Origin: PALSA-607 sp963737705
Lineage (GTDB): Bacteria; Actinomycetota; Actinomycetes; Acidothermales; Acidothermaceae
Direction of reading: 5' to 3'
Assembly (NCBI GenBank): GCA_963737705.1
Contig: CAVTTP010000005.1
Coordinates: forward strand, 310,001 to 374,000
DNA: 64,000 nt
Of the stretch, positions 17,021 to 25,829 are shown in pieces; the first letter of the stretch is position 1; each line of letters begins with the position of its first letter. The notes beneath the pieces are model-generated. The model was not told the DNA's origin. It was given only the letters and a program-made list of their open reading frames with translations, and searched no databases. Made by a program: the position numbers and the translations under genes.

Positions 17021-18259
17021 TGGATCTGCAGGCCATCACTGTCGCACACTTTCGCAGCATCCGCGGTTCAGTAACTGTTCCGTTGGACGCCCCGCTGTCC
17101 TGATCCATGGTCTAACGGCGCGGGAAAGACGAGCGTGCTCGCCGCTGCCGGACGGCTACCGGCAGTTGCTGGCGCTGTCCCCCCAGACCCGGGGGTGTTC
17201 GTCCACAGAGGCTCGAAGCAGGCCACCATTCAGCTAGACACCACCAGTGGAACGACCGCTGGGAAGCTAGACGCGAACGGGTTGGACCTCAACCCCATGC
17301 TTGACGCGGCCGAAACGCGCTTCTACACCGAACGGTGCTATCTCACCCAAGCGCGGCTGGGCCGGTTGTTGGAGATTACCAGAGCGCGGACGGTCGGATA
17401 GACACGCCCCTTACCGGCTTCATCAAGGATCTGCTTCGACTGGACCGGCTGGATGCGTTAGTTGACGGCCTCCACGCCGTCGGTGACAAGCGGAACCTCC
17501 GCCGGCTCGCCCAGATACGGCGAGGTCGAACGAGAGCTGGCCAAGAGTCAACGGCGAGTCGCGGAGCTACAAGCCTCACTTCGGACTGTTACAGCCAACG
17601 CGAGGTGCTACTTGACTCCCTGCGGACAGCGACGGGAACCTCGGTATCGCCACACCCGACGTCGCTAACGACGTGGATCTGGGGCAGTGGCAGGACTGTT
17701 TACGGACGACGGCATGATCGAGACAGAGTTGACACTTCTTACCGGGGCGCGGCGAGAGCTAACGAGCGTACAGCGGCGACTGCAGAAAAAGACCACGCCT
17801 GACAGCGCTAGGGTCATGGTGGAGGCCGAAACCGCCGCGGCGGCCGCTAGACGACGCGCGGACGAATGGCGGAGCACCACAGGTGTTGCATTCGAAAGAA
17901 TCCTCAACGGCCTTCGCGAACTGCTCCCGGATCTCCCCTCGATAGCGTCGAGTGGACCGAGCGAAGCTTTTGATACCGCGCTTGGTAGGACAGCTGCCGA
18001 ACTGGGCCGATGCACTACGAGCTTGTCGAAGGACGAGGTGGACCGTGTCTCAATCGAATCATTAGGTGAGCGCATTGCCCAGAGTGAGGCGCGACTCGCA
18101 GCGGTCGACCGTCAGATTGAAGGCATCGGATCGAGCGGGGAGTTGGAGTCCCTGACGCAAGCTCTGTCCGAGCTCGTAGCACATGTGCGGGACGACGAAT
18201 GCCCGGTATGCGGCCGCGACTTCAGTGAGGTTTCCGCCCAGCTCTTGCATGCAGCCTGA
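17020..18259 (+). pseudogene. Rad50/SMC-like ATPase (LmuB-like), N-terminal half with Walker A and zinc hook
   Basis: Starting at ATG 17020 (MDLQAITVAHFRSIRGSVTV), the sequence is an SMC-family N-lobe. The Walker A loop (SNGAGKTSVL, about 17110-17140) is in a different frame from the start. Further shifts occur near 17373, 17505 and 17600-17690. Then comes a coiled coil (TSVQRRLQKK..., AAARRRADEW) and ECPVCGRDF at 18198-18224, a CxxC zinc hook as in Rad50, which dimerises two coiled coils. The frame is lost again at 18259. At least five indels interrupt this half. In intact relatives it senses DNA ends or structures. Confidence 0.65.
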
Positions 18260-19420
18260 TATCGCGGATCGCCAACCTCAGCGAGTCGGCGGCGAGACTC
18301 CAGTCTCTGATCGGTGCACGCAGCGAGAGTTCGTCAGACCTTCGCCGAACACAGGATGAGTACGCGCTGACGTCCGCACGCCTGCTCCCAGACGGGGAGA
18401 AGCTCGCCCTCCAAAGAAGGTCGGCGGCGCTGAGCCAAAGCTTGGCTCTTCTTCGCGCGGTCGAAGCCCGGATGAGCGAGGGTGCCGATCTGTTGCGTGC
18501 GGCTACCGCGAGGCTACCGCGCTTGCGAGGGCCAATGAGGCGAGCACGGTGGCGTGGGAGGCTGAGATTGTCGTTGCTGACATTGCAGTCTCAGTCGGTG
18601 CAGTTGTCACGGAGACCGCGTCAGTCGACCAGAAGATGGAGGCCGTCCGCGGCTACGTCGACGCCAGGATCTCTGCTCTTGAGTCAAGGGCGGTGGTGCT
18701 GGGGCAGGCCCGCAACGCCGCGAGACAGCTATTGATCGTCGAGGCAGCCGTGCGGGACACCGCAGTGACCTTGACTGCAGAAGTGGAGCGCGTTGACTCT
18801 CTTGCGCAGGCGTTGGCGACGGCGGAGCAACGAAGGGAAATCGCAAAACTTGTCTCCAATAACGCGATCACGGTAAGAACCTCGATTGCGCGGGAAGTTT
18901 TCAATGACTCCCTCAACAAGCTGTGGCGGGAGCTGTTTATCAGGCTCGCGCCCGGCGAGCCGTACGTCCCGGCTTTCCGCTTGCCCGACGGACCTGGCAC
19001 GGGTGTCATCGCTGAATTGCAGACGGTGCACCGCGATGGCGAAGCAGCGGGTTCGCCGCAAGCGATGCTGAGCGCTGGCAATCTCAACACCGCCGCGTTG
19101 ACCTTGTTCTTTGCCTTACACCTATCGGCAGTTCCACTATTGCCATGGCTCGTCCTTGACGATCCGTCCAGTCGATGGACGAGATGCACGTAGCACAGCT
19201 CGCTGCACTGCTCCGCACGATAAGTCGCCAGCACCAACGCCAAGTGATTCTGGCTATCCACGAGCGGCCGCTGTTCGAGTACCTGTCTCTGGAGCTGAGT
19301 CCTGGACGTCCGAAGGATCGTCTAATCACCGTCGAGCTCAGCCGAGAACGTGACGGCGACACTCTGATTCGACCCAGGTACCTAACTTTCGAGGCGGACA
19401 GAGCCGTTCCAGCTGCCTGA
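18260..19420 (+). pseudogene. Rad50/SMC-like ATPase, C-terminal half with Walker B
   Basis: After the zinc hook the returning coiled coil is found in two frames (SRIANLSESAARLQSLIGAR from 18262, then VAWEAEIVVADIAVS from 18549). The C-lobe is next: SLNKLWRELFIRLAPGEPYV, a signature-like MLSAGNLNTAALTLFFALHL, and the Walker B strand LLPWLVLDDP near 19140-19165. A shift there separates it from SMDEMHVAQLAALLRTISRQ (D-loop) and VILAIHERPLFEYL (H-loop), ending at 19420. The full gene would encode about 800 residues. All ATPase motifs survive, but not in one frame. Confidence 0.65.
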
Positions 19421-20143
19421 AGCTAACCTCATCGTCCAGCTGGTGCCAATCAACGTGGTGCGTTTTAAGCCATGCCTGAGGTGCTGAATGTTCTCGTGCT
19501 CGACACCAACCGGATCGCTGACCCCGCCCCCGCGGGGGCCAACAAGTCGCTCTGCGTCGGACTTGTCGGGATCGAGCAGCCGTGGCCGCGGGCATGACCG
19601 ACATGACGTCCGGAGCTGACCTTGGCCTCGGTGCCGACTCCGAGGTATTTGGCAAGGCCTCGGCTGGCTCGGTCACAGTCGCGGAGTTTACGGCTGTTGG
19701 CACTCGGTGCCCAGGGCCTCCCCACGCGCCCGCGCCCGAGCTCACTCGCAATGACGCGAGCAGGCGGTCGACCTCGCATCGATGCTCGTCAACGCCGCAT
19801 GAACCACCGGCAGCCACCCAGCGCCGGCCGCGTCTGTCGAGTCATCTCGCGTCGGTGCTGCAAGCGCAGCATGGGCGCGCGCGAGATCGCGCAACACCTG
19901 CTCTATCTGACCCGAGCAGGCGTGGCGTCGTGAGCGGCAGAAGATGTCGAGTCCGTAGTCGATGGCGAAGTGAGTCTCCTCGGTGTTGCCGGGTCGGCGA
20001 GTGTCTTCGCCCTATGGATGCTGGCGGCTCCGTCTCGCCCTGACTGGAGCATCGGCGGGATACCACCGCTCCGAGTCCCAAACCACTGCCGATCTCGATA
20101 TCCCGCCCAACGCAAGGATGGCGCGGCAGACTGACGCCGTCCG
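19421..20143. other. 723-base stretch without a recognisable gene
   Basis: Several open frames exist on both strands but none resembles a known family, has a ribosome binding site or covers the region. The base composition is less GC-biased at third positions than in the backbone. It may hold decayed island DNA. I specifically looked for an integrase C-terminus (H-x-x-R, Y) and for replication or mobilisation proteins and found none. Confidence 0.4.
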
Positions 20144-20965
20144 CTAGTCGCCTAGCAGGGCAAGCGCGGTAGCGGGAGGCAACATGGTCGACCAGATCAC
20201 CTCGCCGGGACCTGGCACGAGGCCACTCGGCCCCCCCGGTTCCGGCTGCCAATCGTCGTATGGGACCTCAGGGAAAGACGCAAGAATCGCGATGTACATC
20301 CCTTGGTTCCAATGCCCGACCGCAGAGATCGCAATGTAAGCCTCATGGCCGTCGTCGGCACGAACCAAGACGCGCACAGCATAGTTTTCCAACTCGAAGT
20401 TGATCACGCTCCCGCTCTCCAGCGATTTGCGTGCCATGTCTCGGACCGTCTCTGCGATCCGCAGTCGCGCCTGCGTCGCCATCTCAGCGAGAAGTCGCCG
20501 CCAGTCGATCTCTTTGGGTAGCAGATGCACACTTGACGTCCGGTGTTGAGATTGCTCACTAGCGGCACCACGCGCTCGCAAGCATTCTGCTTCCAAACGT
20601 GCGTAGAAATCGCTCTGGGCGCTGTCAGCCTGTCGCACGCCAGCTGCTCCCAACCACCACGAGCCCAACTCGGCAGGTATCGCTGAACTGGACGGCGTCA
20701 AGCCCTTACGTCCGTCGCTGGTGACGGCGCCGCGTAGGTTACTCGTCTTGACCTTTAGCCAGACAAGGTCATCGAGAGCTGCAATGCGCTCTGCGCCGCC
20801 GCCCGCCACGACGTCCGGGATGGACTGTGCGCGCTCGATGAGTGGGTGGGACATGTCTTCCAAGAGCGTGCCAAGGCTGGGCAAGTCGACTTCTAGATCG
20901 TCTTTGACGCATCGGATTGTCGGACGTACGCCATGAACGGCTCGCGGTTGGCCATGAGCGACCAA
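20144..20965 (-). CDS. hypothetical protein paired with an RHH protein
   Basis: The open frame has 273 residues; the coding signal is convincing from about LEVDLPSLGTLLEDMSHPL onward. It includes GAERIAALDDLVWLKVKTS, DWRRLLAEMATQARLRIAE, and a C-terminal beta-rich region YAVRVLVRADDGHEAYIAISAV. I recognise no family, metal site or membrane helix. It begins 20 bases after an RHH protein on the same strand. A short alternative reading from ATG 20955 (MANREPFMAYVRQSDASK) runs into a stop and could be the displaced true N-terminus, implying one more indel. A toxin role is possible from the pairing but unproven. Confidence 0.5.
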   Translation of the reverse strand: MVAHGQPRAVHGVRPTIRCVKDDLEVDLPSLGTLLEDMSHPLIERAQSIPDVVAGGGAERIAALDDLVWLKVKTSNLRGAVTSDGRKGLTPSSSAIPAELGSWWLGAAGVRQADSAQSDFYARLEAECLRARGAASEQSQHRTSSVHLLPKEIDWRRLLAEMATQARLRIAETVRDMARKSLESGSVINFELENYAVRVLVRADDGHEAYIAISAVGHWNQGMYIAILASFPEVPYDDWQPEPGGPSGLVPGPGEVIWSTMLPPATALALLGD

Positions 20966-20984
20966 TCTACGAGATTGGCGTGCC

Positions 20985-21248
20985 TTAGTGTTTGGGCACG
21001 CCGCCTAGCTCGTCTAGCTCGTCGCGCGTGAATCCGGTCATGGCAGACACGACAGCGGTGTTGGTTCCGTCGAGCTGCGCAAGTGCGGCTCGCACGCCTG
21101 CGTTGATTTCGTCACGATGGACGTCGATGTAGTCGCGCACGGCGCGGTCGACGATGTCTTTCTTGGTTGCACCGAGGAAGTGCGCCGCTTGGGAGATCGA
21201 TTCGTAGGTTTCTTCGTCGACCTTGATCGGACTTACTGCGGTGGCCAT
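20985..21248 (-). CDS. ribbon-helix-helix antitoxin-like protein
   Basis: The 87-residue protein starts at ATG 21248, with GGAG eight bases upstream. PIKVDEETYESISQAAHFLG and KKDIVDRAVRDYIDVHRDEI give the beta-helix-helix pattern of CopG/MetJ-fold repressors. The C-terminal half (VRAALAQLDGTNTAVVSAMTGFTRDELDEL) would be the partner-binding segment in an antitoxin. It precedes an unknown 270-residue gene on the same strand by 20 bases. Type II toxin-antitoxin membership is an inference. Confidence 0.6.
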   Translation of the reverse strand: MATAVSPIKVDEETYESISQAAHFLGATKKDIVDRAVRDYIDVHRDEINAGVRAALAQLDGTNTAVVSAMTGFTRDELDELGGVPKH

Positions 21249-21365
21249 CCTAAAAGCTCCATCCTGGCGGTGATGGTAAAGAAACAAGTGTTGCAACTCA
21301 GTCCCGTCGCTCTTAACAAAGTACGTTCCGTGGTCTACCAAGTCAACTAGTACCTCAGTACCATC

Positions 21366-21890
21366 GGGTACTTAACTCATAACTTAAGCCATGCAGGGTA
21401 AATACTGTCAGAAGCTTGAGAAGATTCATCCCGTTAAGTCCGACTTGACGCGCGAAGCTTTGCTATGCCCAAAATGCCAGGCCTAAATGGCCCGCTCGGC
21501 TGACGCTTCAAGCTCCACGACGCGCAGTGGAGTGCCCGCCGCGATGCGATACAGGTGGCTCGACCCGGGTCGGTTTCCATCTCCACAGAGCAAGGGCGGC
21601 GTCGACCTAGGCGGCACCGCGGCCTCGTCGGACGCGATGCCCATTGCGGAATCGATCGCGCCATCTGACTTCTCGTCGCGCGTCCGCAAAGACCTGGGCC
21701 GGGTTCTCCCTTGGTGGTCCGCCGTTCGTCGGCTCGCCGTTGTCCAGTGGGCTCGTTCACGGGAACACATCACGCGCGGAGCCGACAGCGTTCACGAGCA
21801 ACTAGATGCGGTGCTCGAATAACCAACGACGAAGACACTGATGCAGCGGGGGAAGGGAAGGCCGTGCTGAACGGATCGCGCGCCGTCAAG
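21366..21890. other. 525-base stretch without a supported gene
   Basis: An open plus-strand frame at 21487-21822 (111 codons, ending VHEQLDAVLE) has no ribosome binding site and no recognisable family, so I do not call it. AT-rich sequence upstream of the RHH gene at 21300-21400 may hold its promoter. Confidence 0.35.
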
Positions 21891-22063
21891 ATGCGTGCAA
21901 GATGCGTGCAAACGGTTCAGCACTAGTCGCCGGCCATCGGACAGCTCAACACGGTACGGAAGCGCTGACCTGGGATAACACCACGAACTGCCGTCCACCA
22001 ACACCGATCATCATGGGCTAGATTCTCCTCCTAATTTGCGGGTTCGGGGGGTGAAGTCCTGGC
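21891..22063 (+). repeat. right-end repeat of island A with decayed attachment copy
   Basis: Two direct copies of ATGCGTGCAA (21891-21912) are followed by AACGGTTCAGCAC, sequence resembling ACAGC-CAACACGG-GCGCTGACCTG, and a degenerate attachment core at about 22027-22063 (TAATTTGCGGGTTCGGGGGG). The whole block is recognisably homologous to 25087-25270, which carries an intact core. It therefore marks an old right end of a related element. Confidence 0.7.
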
Positions 22064-22244
22064 TAACGGTGTGATGACAGTGAGACGCCGGCGTTGGGGC
22101 CGCTCCCCTTGCCGTCGCTGGCGACCGCTCGCCGCACCCAGCGGGATGAGCGCCGCCGGCGACCTCCGCGGGCTAACGGGTCGGAGGCTTGCGCGGCAAG
22201 GGCCTCGGACTGACCCGGAATCGTCATAGCCGGGCATGGGGGAG

Positions 22245-23792
22245 TCAGCCTACTGAGCGCGTCCGCGGGCTCAATGCGGCGTATTTGGACGCGCGGCGCG
22301 CAATTGCGTCGTAGGTGATGAGCTCTAACCCATCAGGAACGTCGGCTCCAACTGACGCTCGGTGCGCAGCCGACAACTCTCCTGTGCCTGCGACGAGGAT
22401 CATCCTTGGAAGACACGCGCGGAGCCCGATCTGCTTAGCGAACTCGAGACGGTTCTCTCGATCATCGAAGAATCGCTGGTAGTCCCTAAGCTGCGCGGCC
22501 GCCTCGTGGATAGAGGCGCTGAATCGACGTCGTCGACCAGCTCTACTCGCGGTGATCGGCGTGTCAGGTCTCTTCAGTTCCACGAGATCCACGTAGGGGG
22601 ACGTCCGCGGAACAAGCATGAAGTCCGGAATCCACCGCTCCCCGCCGTCATCGACAAGGGCGACGTGCGATCGGAGGTCGGCGTAGTTGCCAAGGCACAA
22701 GAGAAATCCAGGATACTGCTCAAAAAACAGCTGAAACGCGCCCTCTGGGGCCAGATCATTGATCAACGCCTCGTACTCAGCCAGGGACTCCGCGGATACT
22801 CCGGAGCGGCTCAGCGACTCTGGGTGAATCGGGAACGCCGCATCATAAACGCCCTCCGTCGCGTCGAGCTGAATCGTTCCGGAGCGCCCGATCAACGAGA
22901 CCCGGATGTGCTCGCGGTCGTCGAGATCTAGAAGCAGTTCGAATGTCGCGAGGTCGGATGTGGCGTCGACTTCGGGCGGATCCATGAAGGCGAGTGACGC
23001 CCGAAGCGCAAAGCCGAGTTCCACCGCCGCCGCGTCCCGCCTCTGGGACGGACGCCATGCCTGGGATAACGACTTGCCGACGTAGCTCCACGGGTGCGCG
23101 AGGGCCTTTAGAACAAGCGCCCTGAAGAGCACGTACTCGTTGACGTAAGCCGCCTCGCGAACCACTCTCCAAAGGTCACCGCCTCTCGGGAACAGCCCGG
23201 CCACGAGCCGAGGAGTCGGATAGCCCGGCGACTTCCATGTCGGCCACCGGTCGATCCGGTCGATGTCGACGTCGGCTCGGTCTAGCGGCGTAAAGAACGC
23301 AGGCGCGGACGTTACGAGCCGTTCGAAGACCTGCGGGTCGTGGAACCCGGACCACTTGTCTGGGCTGTGCGTGGCCATCCCATCGCGCTCGGTGTCGCAC
23401 ATCAGAGCGTTTCGCGCTGTCGGCGACAGCTGGACATCGACGCCGAAGTGGCGGCTCATCTGCCGCCGAAGTAGCGCATCCAGGGCGTCGTAGGTTGGGG
23501 TATAGCGCATGGACGCCTGACCGAAGCGTTGCGCTGTGCGACGCGCGGCGACGACCGACCGCCGAACGGCACCCAGCTTCGCCGCCGTCAGATCGCCCAC
23601 TACCGACTCCCAGTACCACCTGTGCGTCTCGCCCGGCACAAACCGGATCCGCAGTCGACTACGTGACAATGCCGCTGGCTTCTGGCACCCGCCCTGGGCC
23701 ACCTGCGCCGCCAAATTGTTGCTTAGGTCAGCGTACCGGGGTGCGCCGACGCAGGATCCTCGGCGACTATGGCAACGCGGCCAATACCGCAC
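22245..23792 (-). CDS. Shedu-like anti-phage nuclease (DUF4263 C-terminal domain)
   Basis: The open frame has 515 residues. From about residue 345 it matches the Shedu/DUF4263 nuclease: FQLFFEQYPGFLLCLG, then WIPDFMLVPR and DLVELKRP, which give the PD-(D/E)xK catalytic set. QLRDYQRFFDD (the QxxxY helix) follows, and finally CLPRMILVAGTGE. Known SduA proteins act as single-gene phage defence by DNA nicking. The first about 340 residues, with DKWSGFHDPQVFERL and IDRWPTWKSPGYPTPRL, are not a domain I recognise and may be the sensor. The start is uncertain: GTG 23792 has no clear ribosome site, and an in-frame GTG before GDLTAAKLGAV is possible. Confidence 0.75.
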   Translation of the reverse strand: MRYWPRCHSRRGSCVGAPRYADLSNNLAAQVAQGGCQKPAALSRSRLRIRFVPGETHRWYWESVVGDLTAAKLGAVRRSVVAARRTAQRFGQASMRYTPTYDALDALLRRQMSRHFGVDVQLSPTARNALMCDTERDGMATHSPDKWSGFHDPQVFERLVTSAPAFFTPLDRADVDIDRIDRWPTWKSPGYPTPRLVAGLFPRGGDLWRVVREAAYVNEYVLFRALVLKALAHPWSYVGKSLSQAWRPSQRRDAAAVELGFALRASLAFMDPPEVDATSDLATFELLLDLDDREHIRVSLIGRSGTIQLDATEGVYDAAFPIHPESLSRSGVSAESLAEYEALINDLAPEGAFQLFFEQYPGFLLCLGNYADLRSHVALVDDGGERWIPDFMLVPRTSPYVDLVELKRPDTPITASRAGRRRRFSASIHEAAAQLRDYQRFFDDRENRLEFAKQIGLRACLPRMILVAGTGELSAAHRASVGADVPDGLELITYDAIARRASKYAALSPRTRSVG

Positions 23793-23926
23793 CAGCCGTC
23801 ACGGTCGGTTGGCAGGACTCTACCTCTACCGACGGGCCCGGATTCGGCTGGGATGCACTTGTGGCCGTGAACGGCATGAGCTATCGGGTGACAGAGTGCA
23901 AGTGGAGCGGCATCACGCACGGCTGA
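23741..23926 (+). CDS. possible small hypothetical protein or gene remnant
   Basis: GTG 23741 opens 61 codons (MRRRRILGDYGNAANTAP..., ending VTECKWSGITHG) with GC-rich third positions and a protein-like composition. It overlaps the presumed 5' end of the Shedu-like gene on the other strand, so one of the two starts is wrong. There is no good ribosome site. It may be the tail of a gene truncated by insertion. Confidence 0.3.
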   Translation: MRRRRILGDYGNAANTAPAVTVGWQDSTSTDGPGFGWDALVAVNGMSYRVTECKWSGITHG

Positions 23927-23961
23927 ACGAATCGACCGGATCCGCCGCGGGTCGGACCTTT

Positions 23962-24807
23962 CTAGCCGTACTCGTCGACGTCGAGTTGTTCCGGGTCCGA
24001 CCGGTCCCTCGCCTGGAATCCGATCGCGTCGATTGCGCAGTCCACACCGTGCAACTGCTCGTCGCCCGGCGGCAGGCCGGCTCGTTTACGGAGGTCCTGA
24101 ATCTGCTCGACGGGGTCACCGTTCCGGAAGTCGACCGGTGTCGCTCCGAGCTGCCCGGCCATGTCCATCCGGGCGTCTACCGCGTCCACCACGAACACCG
24201 CCGATGCGCCGCGCAGCAACGCGCTGTATGCGGCGAGCAGTCCGACGGCTCCCGCGCCGAACACGGCCACCGTCGCACCTGGTGTGACGCCGGCAAGCTC
24301 GCTGGCGTGCCAACCGGTGACGAACGCGTGTGCTAGCAGGACAAAATCGTCCTCCCACTCGTCGCCGCGTTCGCCGGGCAGCGGCACGCAGTTGGCATCC
24401 GCGAACGGCACCCGTAGCAACTCGGCTTGGGCGCCGCGGCACCCCCATGCCTGCATAGCCGTACGCCGCGCCGAGCCCGCCGGTGCGCACCGGTAGACAA
24501 GCAGCCGTGTGGCCACGAGCGCACATGACACACGTGCCGCAGAACAGGTGCGTCGGTATGACGACACGCTGCCCCATACGTACAGTCGACACGCACGCTC
24601 CGACGCTGCTGACCACTCCGAGCGGCTCGTGCCCAAGGACCAGTCCGGGTTCCAGGTCTCGCAACCGACCGTCGTAGTGATGCAGGTCGCTGCCGCACGA
24701 CGCGCTGGAGGTCAGCTCGACTGTCGCGTCGGTTTCCTCCTCCAGCCTCGGGTCGGGGACGTCCTCGACTCGAACGTCGTGCACCCCGCGGTTACCACCG
24801 CCTGCAT
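23962..24807 (-). pseudogene. formaldehyde dehydrogenase-like zinc alcohol dehydrogenase, frameshifted and truncated
   Basis: The start MQAVVTAG (ATG 24807, GGGAGG upstream) is followed in a second frame by DVRVEDVPDPRLEE, SCGSDLHHYDGRL (catalytic zinc Cys), GLVLGHEPLGVVSSVG and FCGTCVMCARGHTAACL (structural zinc). A third frame continues with GGAQ-like AQAELLRVPFADANCVPLPG, AFVTGWHASELAGVTPG and AVFGAGAVGLLAAYSAL. This is the glutathione-independent FdhA-type arrangement of about 380 residues. Here only about 280 residue-equivalents remain, two shifts interrupt it, and the end (VDEYG) does not match the family. It is not functional as read. Confidence 0.75.
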
Positions 24808-25086
24808 CGCGACCTCCCGCACTCCCCCCATTGATGCTGCACGGATCATGTCCAGATCGGCAAGCATTCCCGCCGTGCGCGGGTCCGTCGTTCTGGAAAC
24901 CGCAGTCCCCGCGCCGCGGGTACTCGAATGCAACGGTTGGGTTGTCCTGCGTGAGCCGTCCGAACCGCAGCATCCACCCGGCCACCCCGCCCTCTCCCGG
25001 TGTGCCCTCGTGGCGTCAATGGTGGTGCCACTTGCACGGCGCTCCGCCCCGATCACCGGGACGTTCCCGAATGGCTTTGCCTCCAC

Positions 25087-25223
25087 ATGCGTGCAGGATG
25101 CGTGCAAACGGTCCAGCACGAGGCCCGCGCCAGCGGACAGCCCAACACGGAAGGACGGCGCTGACCTGCGAGAACACCACTAGCGAGCATCAGGCCCCAC
25201 CGGTCATCACGGGTCAGGTTCTC
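25087..25223 (+). repeat. right-end repeat of island B
   Basis: This block begins ATGCGTGCAGGATGCGTGCA and leads into the perfect attachment core at 25224. It is homologous along its length to 21891-22026, including the doubled TGCGTGCA and the AACGGTCCAGCAC and GCTGACCTG stretches. It probably contains integrase arm sites. Confidence 0.7.
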
Positions 25224-25270
25224 CTCTTAATCTGCGGGTTCGGGGTTCAAGTCCCTGGCGGCGCACCATG
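25224..25270 (+). repeat. attachment site copy 2 (boundary of islands B and C)
   Basis: The 47 bases are identical to the tRNA-Lys 3' half. Only the half gene is present, without the 5' acceptor strand or D arm, so it is not a tRNA gene. Confidence 0.9.
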
Positions 25271-25299
25271 CGCTGTGTGTTGCTCCGGTTGAAGCCCGA

Positions 25300-25572
25300 C
25301 GTTTCGTAGTCGGTTGATTCCCGACAGGTGTTCGCGTGGTTCCCGACACGTGTTCGGTTGATGTCCGACACCTTTGCCCATCACCTGCGTGTAGCGACGT
25401 CGGGAGGTGGCCTGGGTGCTGCTGGAGTTGAGCAAGATTGAACAGCGTTACGACGCGGTGGTGGCGATTCTTCGTGATGGGTTTCGGTGACGGAGGTCGC
25501 CGAGAAGTTCGGGGTGCATCGCGACACGGTCGATGTGTGGTTGGCCCACTACGGTCAGTCCACGTCAACTTG
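25300..25572 (+). pseudogene. IS481-family transposase remnant
   Basis: From the GTG at about 25409, LLELSKIEQRYDAVVAILRD is followed one frame away by VTEVAEKFGVHRDTVDVWLA, the two halves of the N-terminal helix-turn-helix of IS481 transposases; it stops at TGA 25571-25573. The DDE catalytic domain is missing. Upstream (25315-25375) three imperfect CCGACA-GTGTTCG-like units resemble a transposon end. Confidence 0.6.
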
Positions 25573-25573
25573 A

Positions 25574-25829
25574 CGCGGAACCTGCTCGGCCTCGGGGAAG
25601 CTCTCATCGAGTTGCAGTGCGGGCTGATCCTCGTTCTGCGTCGACCAGCGTTCGTTGGTCCTGCGAAGACTCCGGCGGCGGTGCAGTCCCGAGTGCAGTC
25701 GTTTGCGGACTCGTAGCTTTGGTGACCAAAACATTCGCGCTCATTAGCACAGAAGGCCGTACCCAAGTCGATCGCCTATGCGATCGATTGTGACTCATGG
25801 TTCGTCTCTGTCCGACGCGTTCAGCTGCG
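25574..25829. other. intergenic stretch, no gene seen
   Basis: It lies between the IS481 remnant and the methyltransferase gene end. There are open frames only as short overlaps, with no recognisable product. Confidence 0.4.

Noticed and set aside
21487..21822. 111-codon plus-strand gene
   Set aside because: It has no ribosome site, no family resemblance and lies in a decayed island end; left as a gap.
25224..25270. second tRNA-Lys gene
   Set aside because: Only the 3' half is present; the acceptor 5' strand and D arm are missing, so it is an attachment-site copy.
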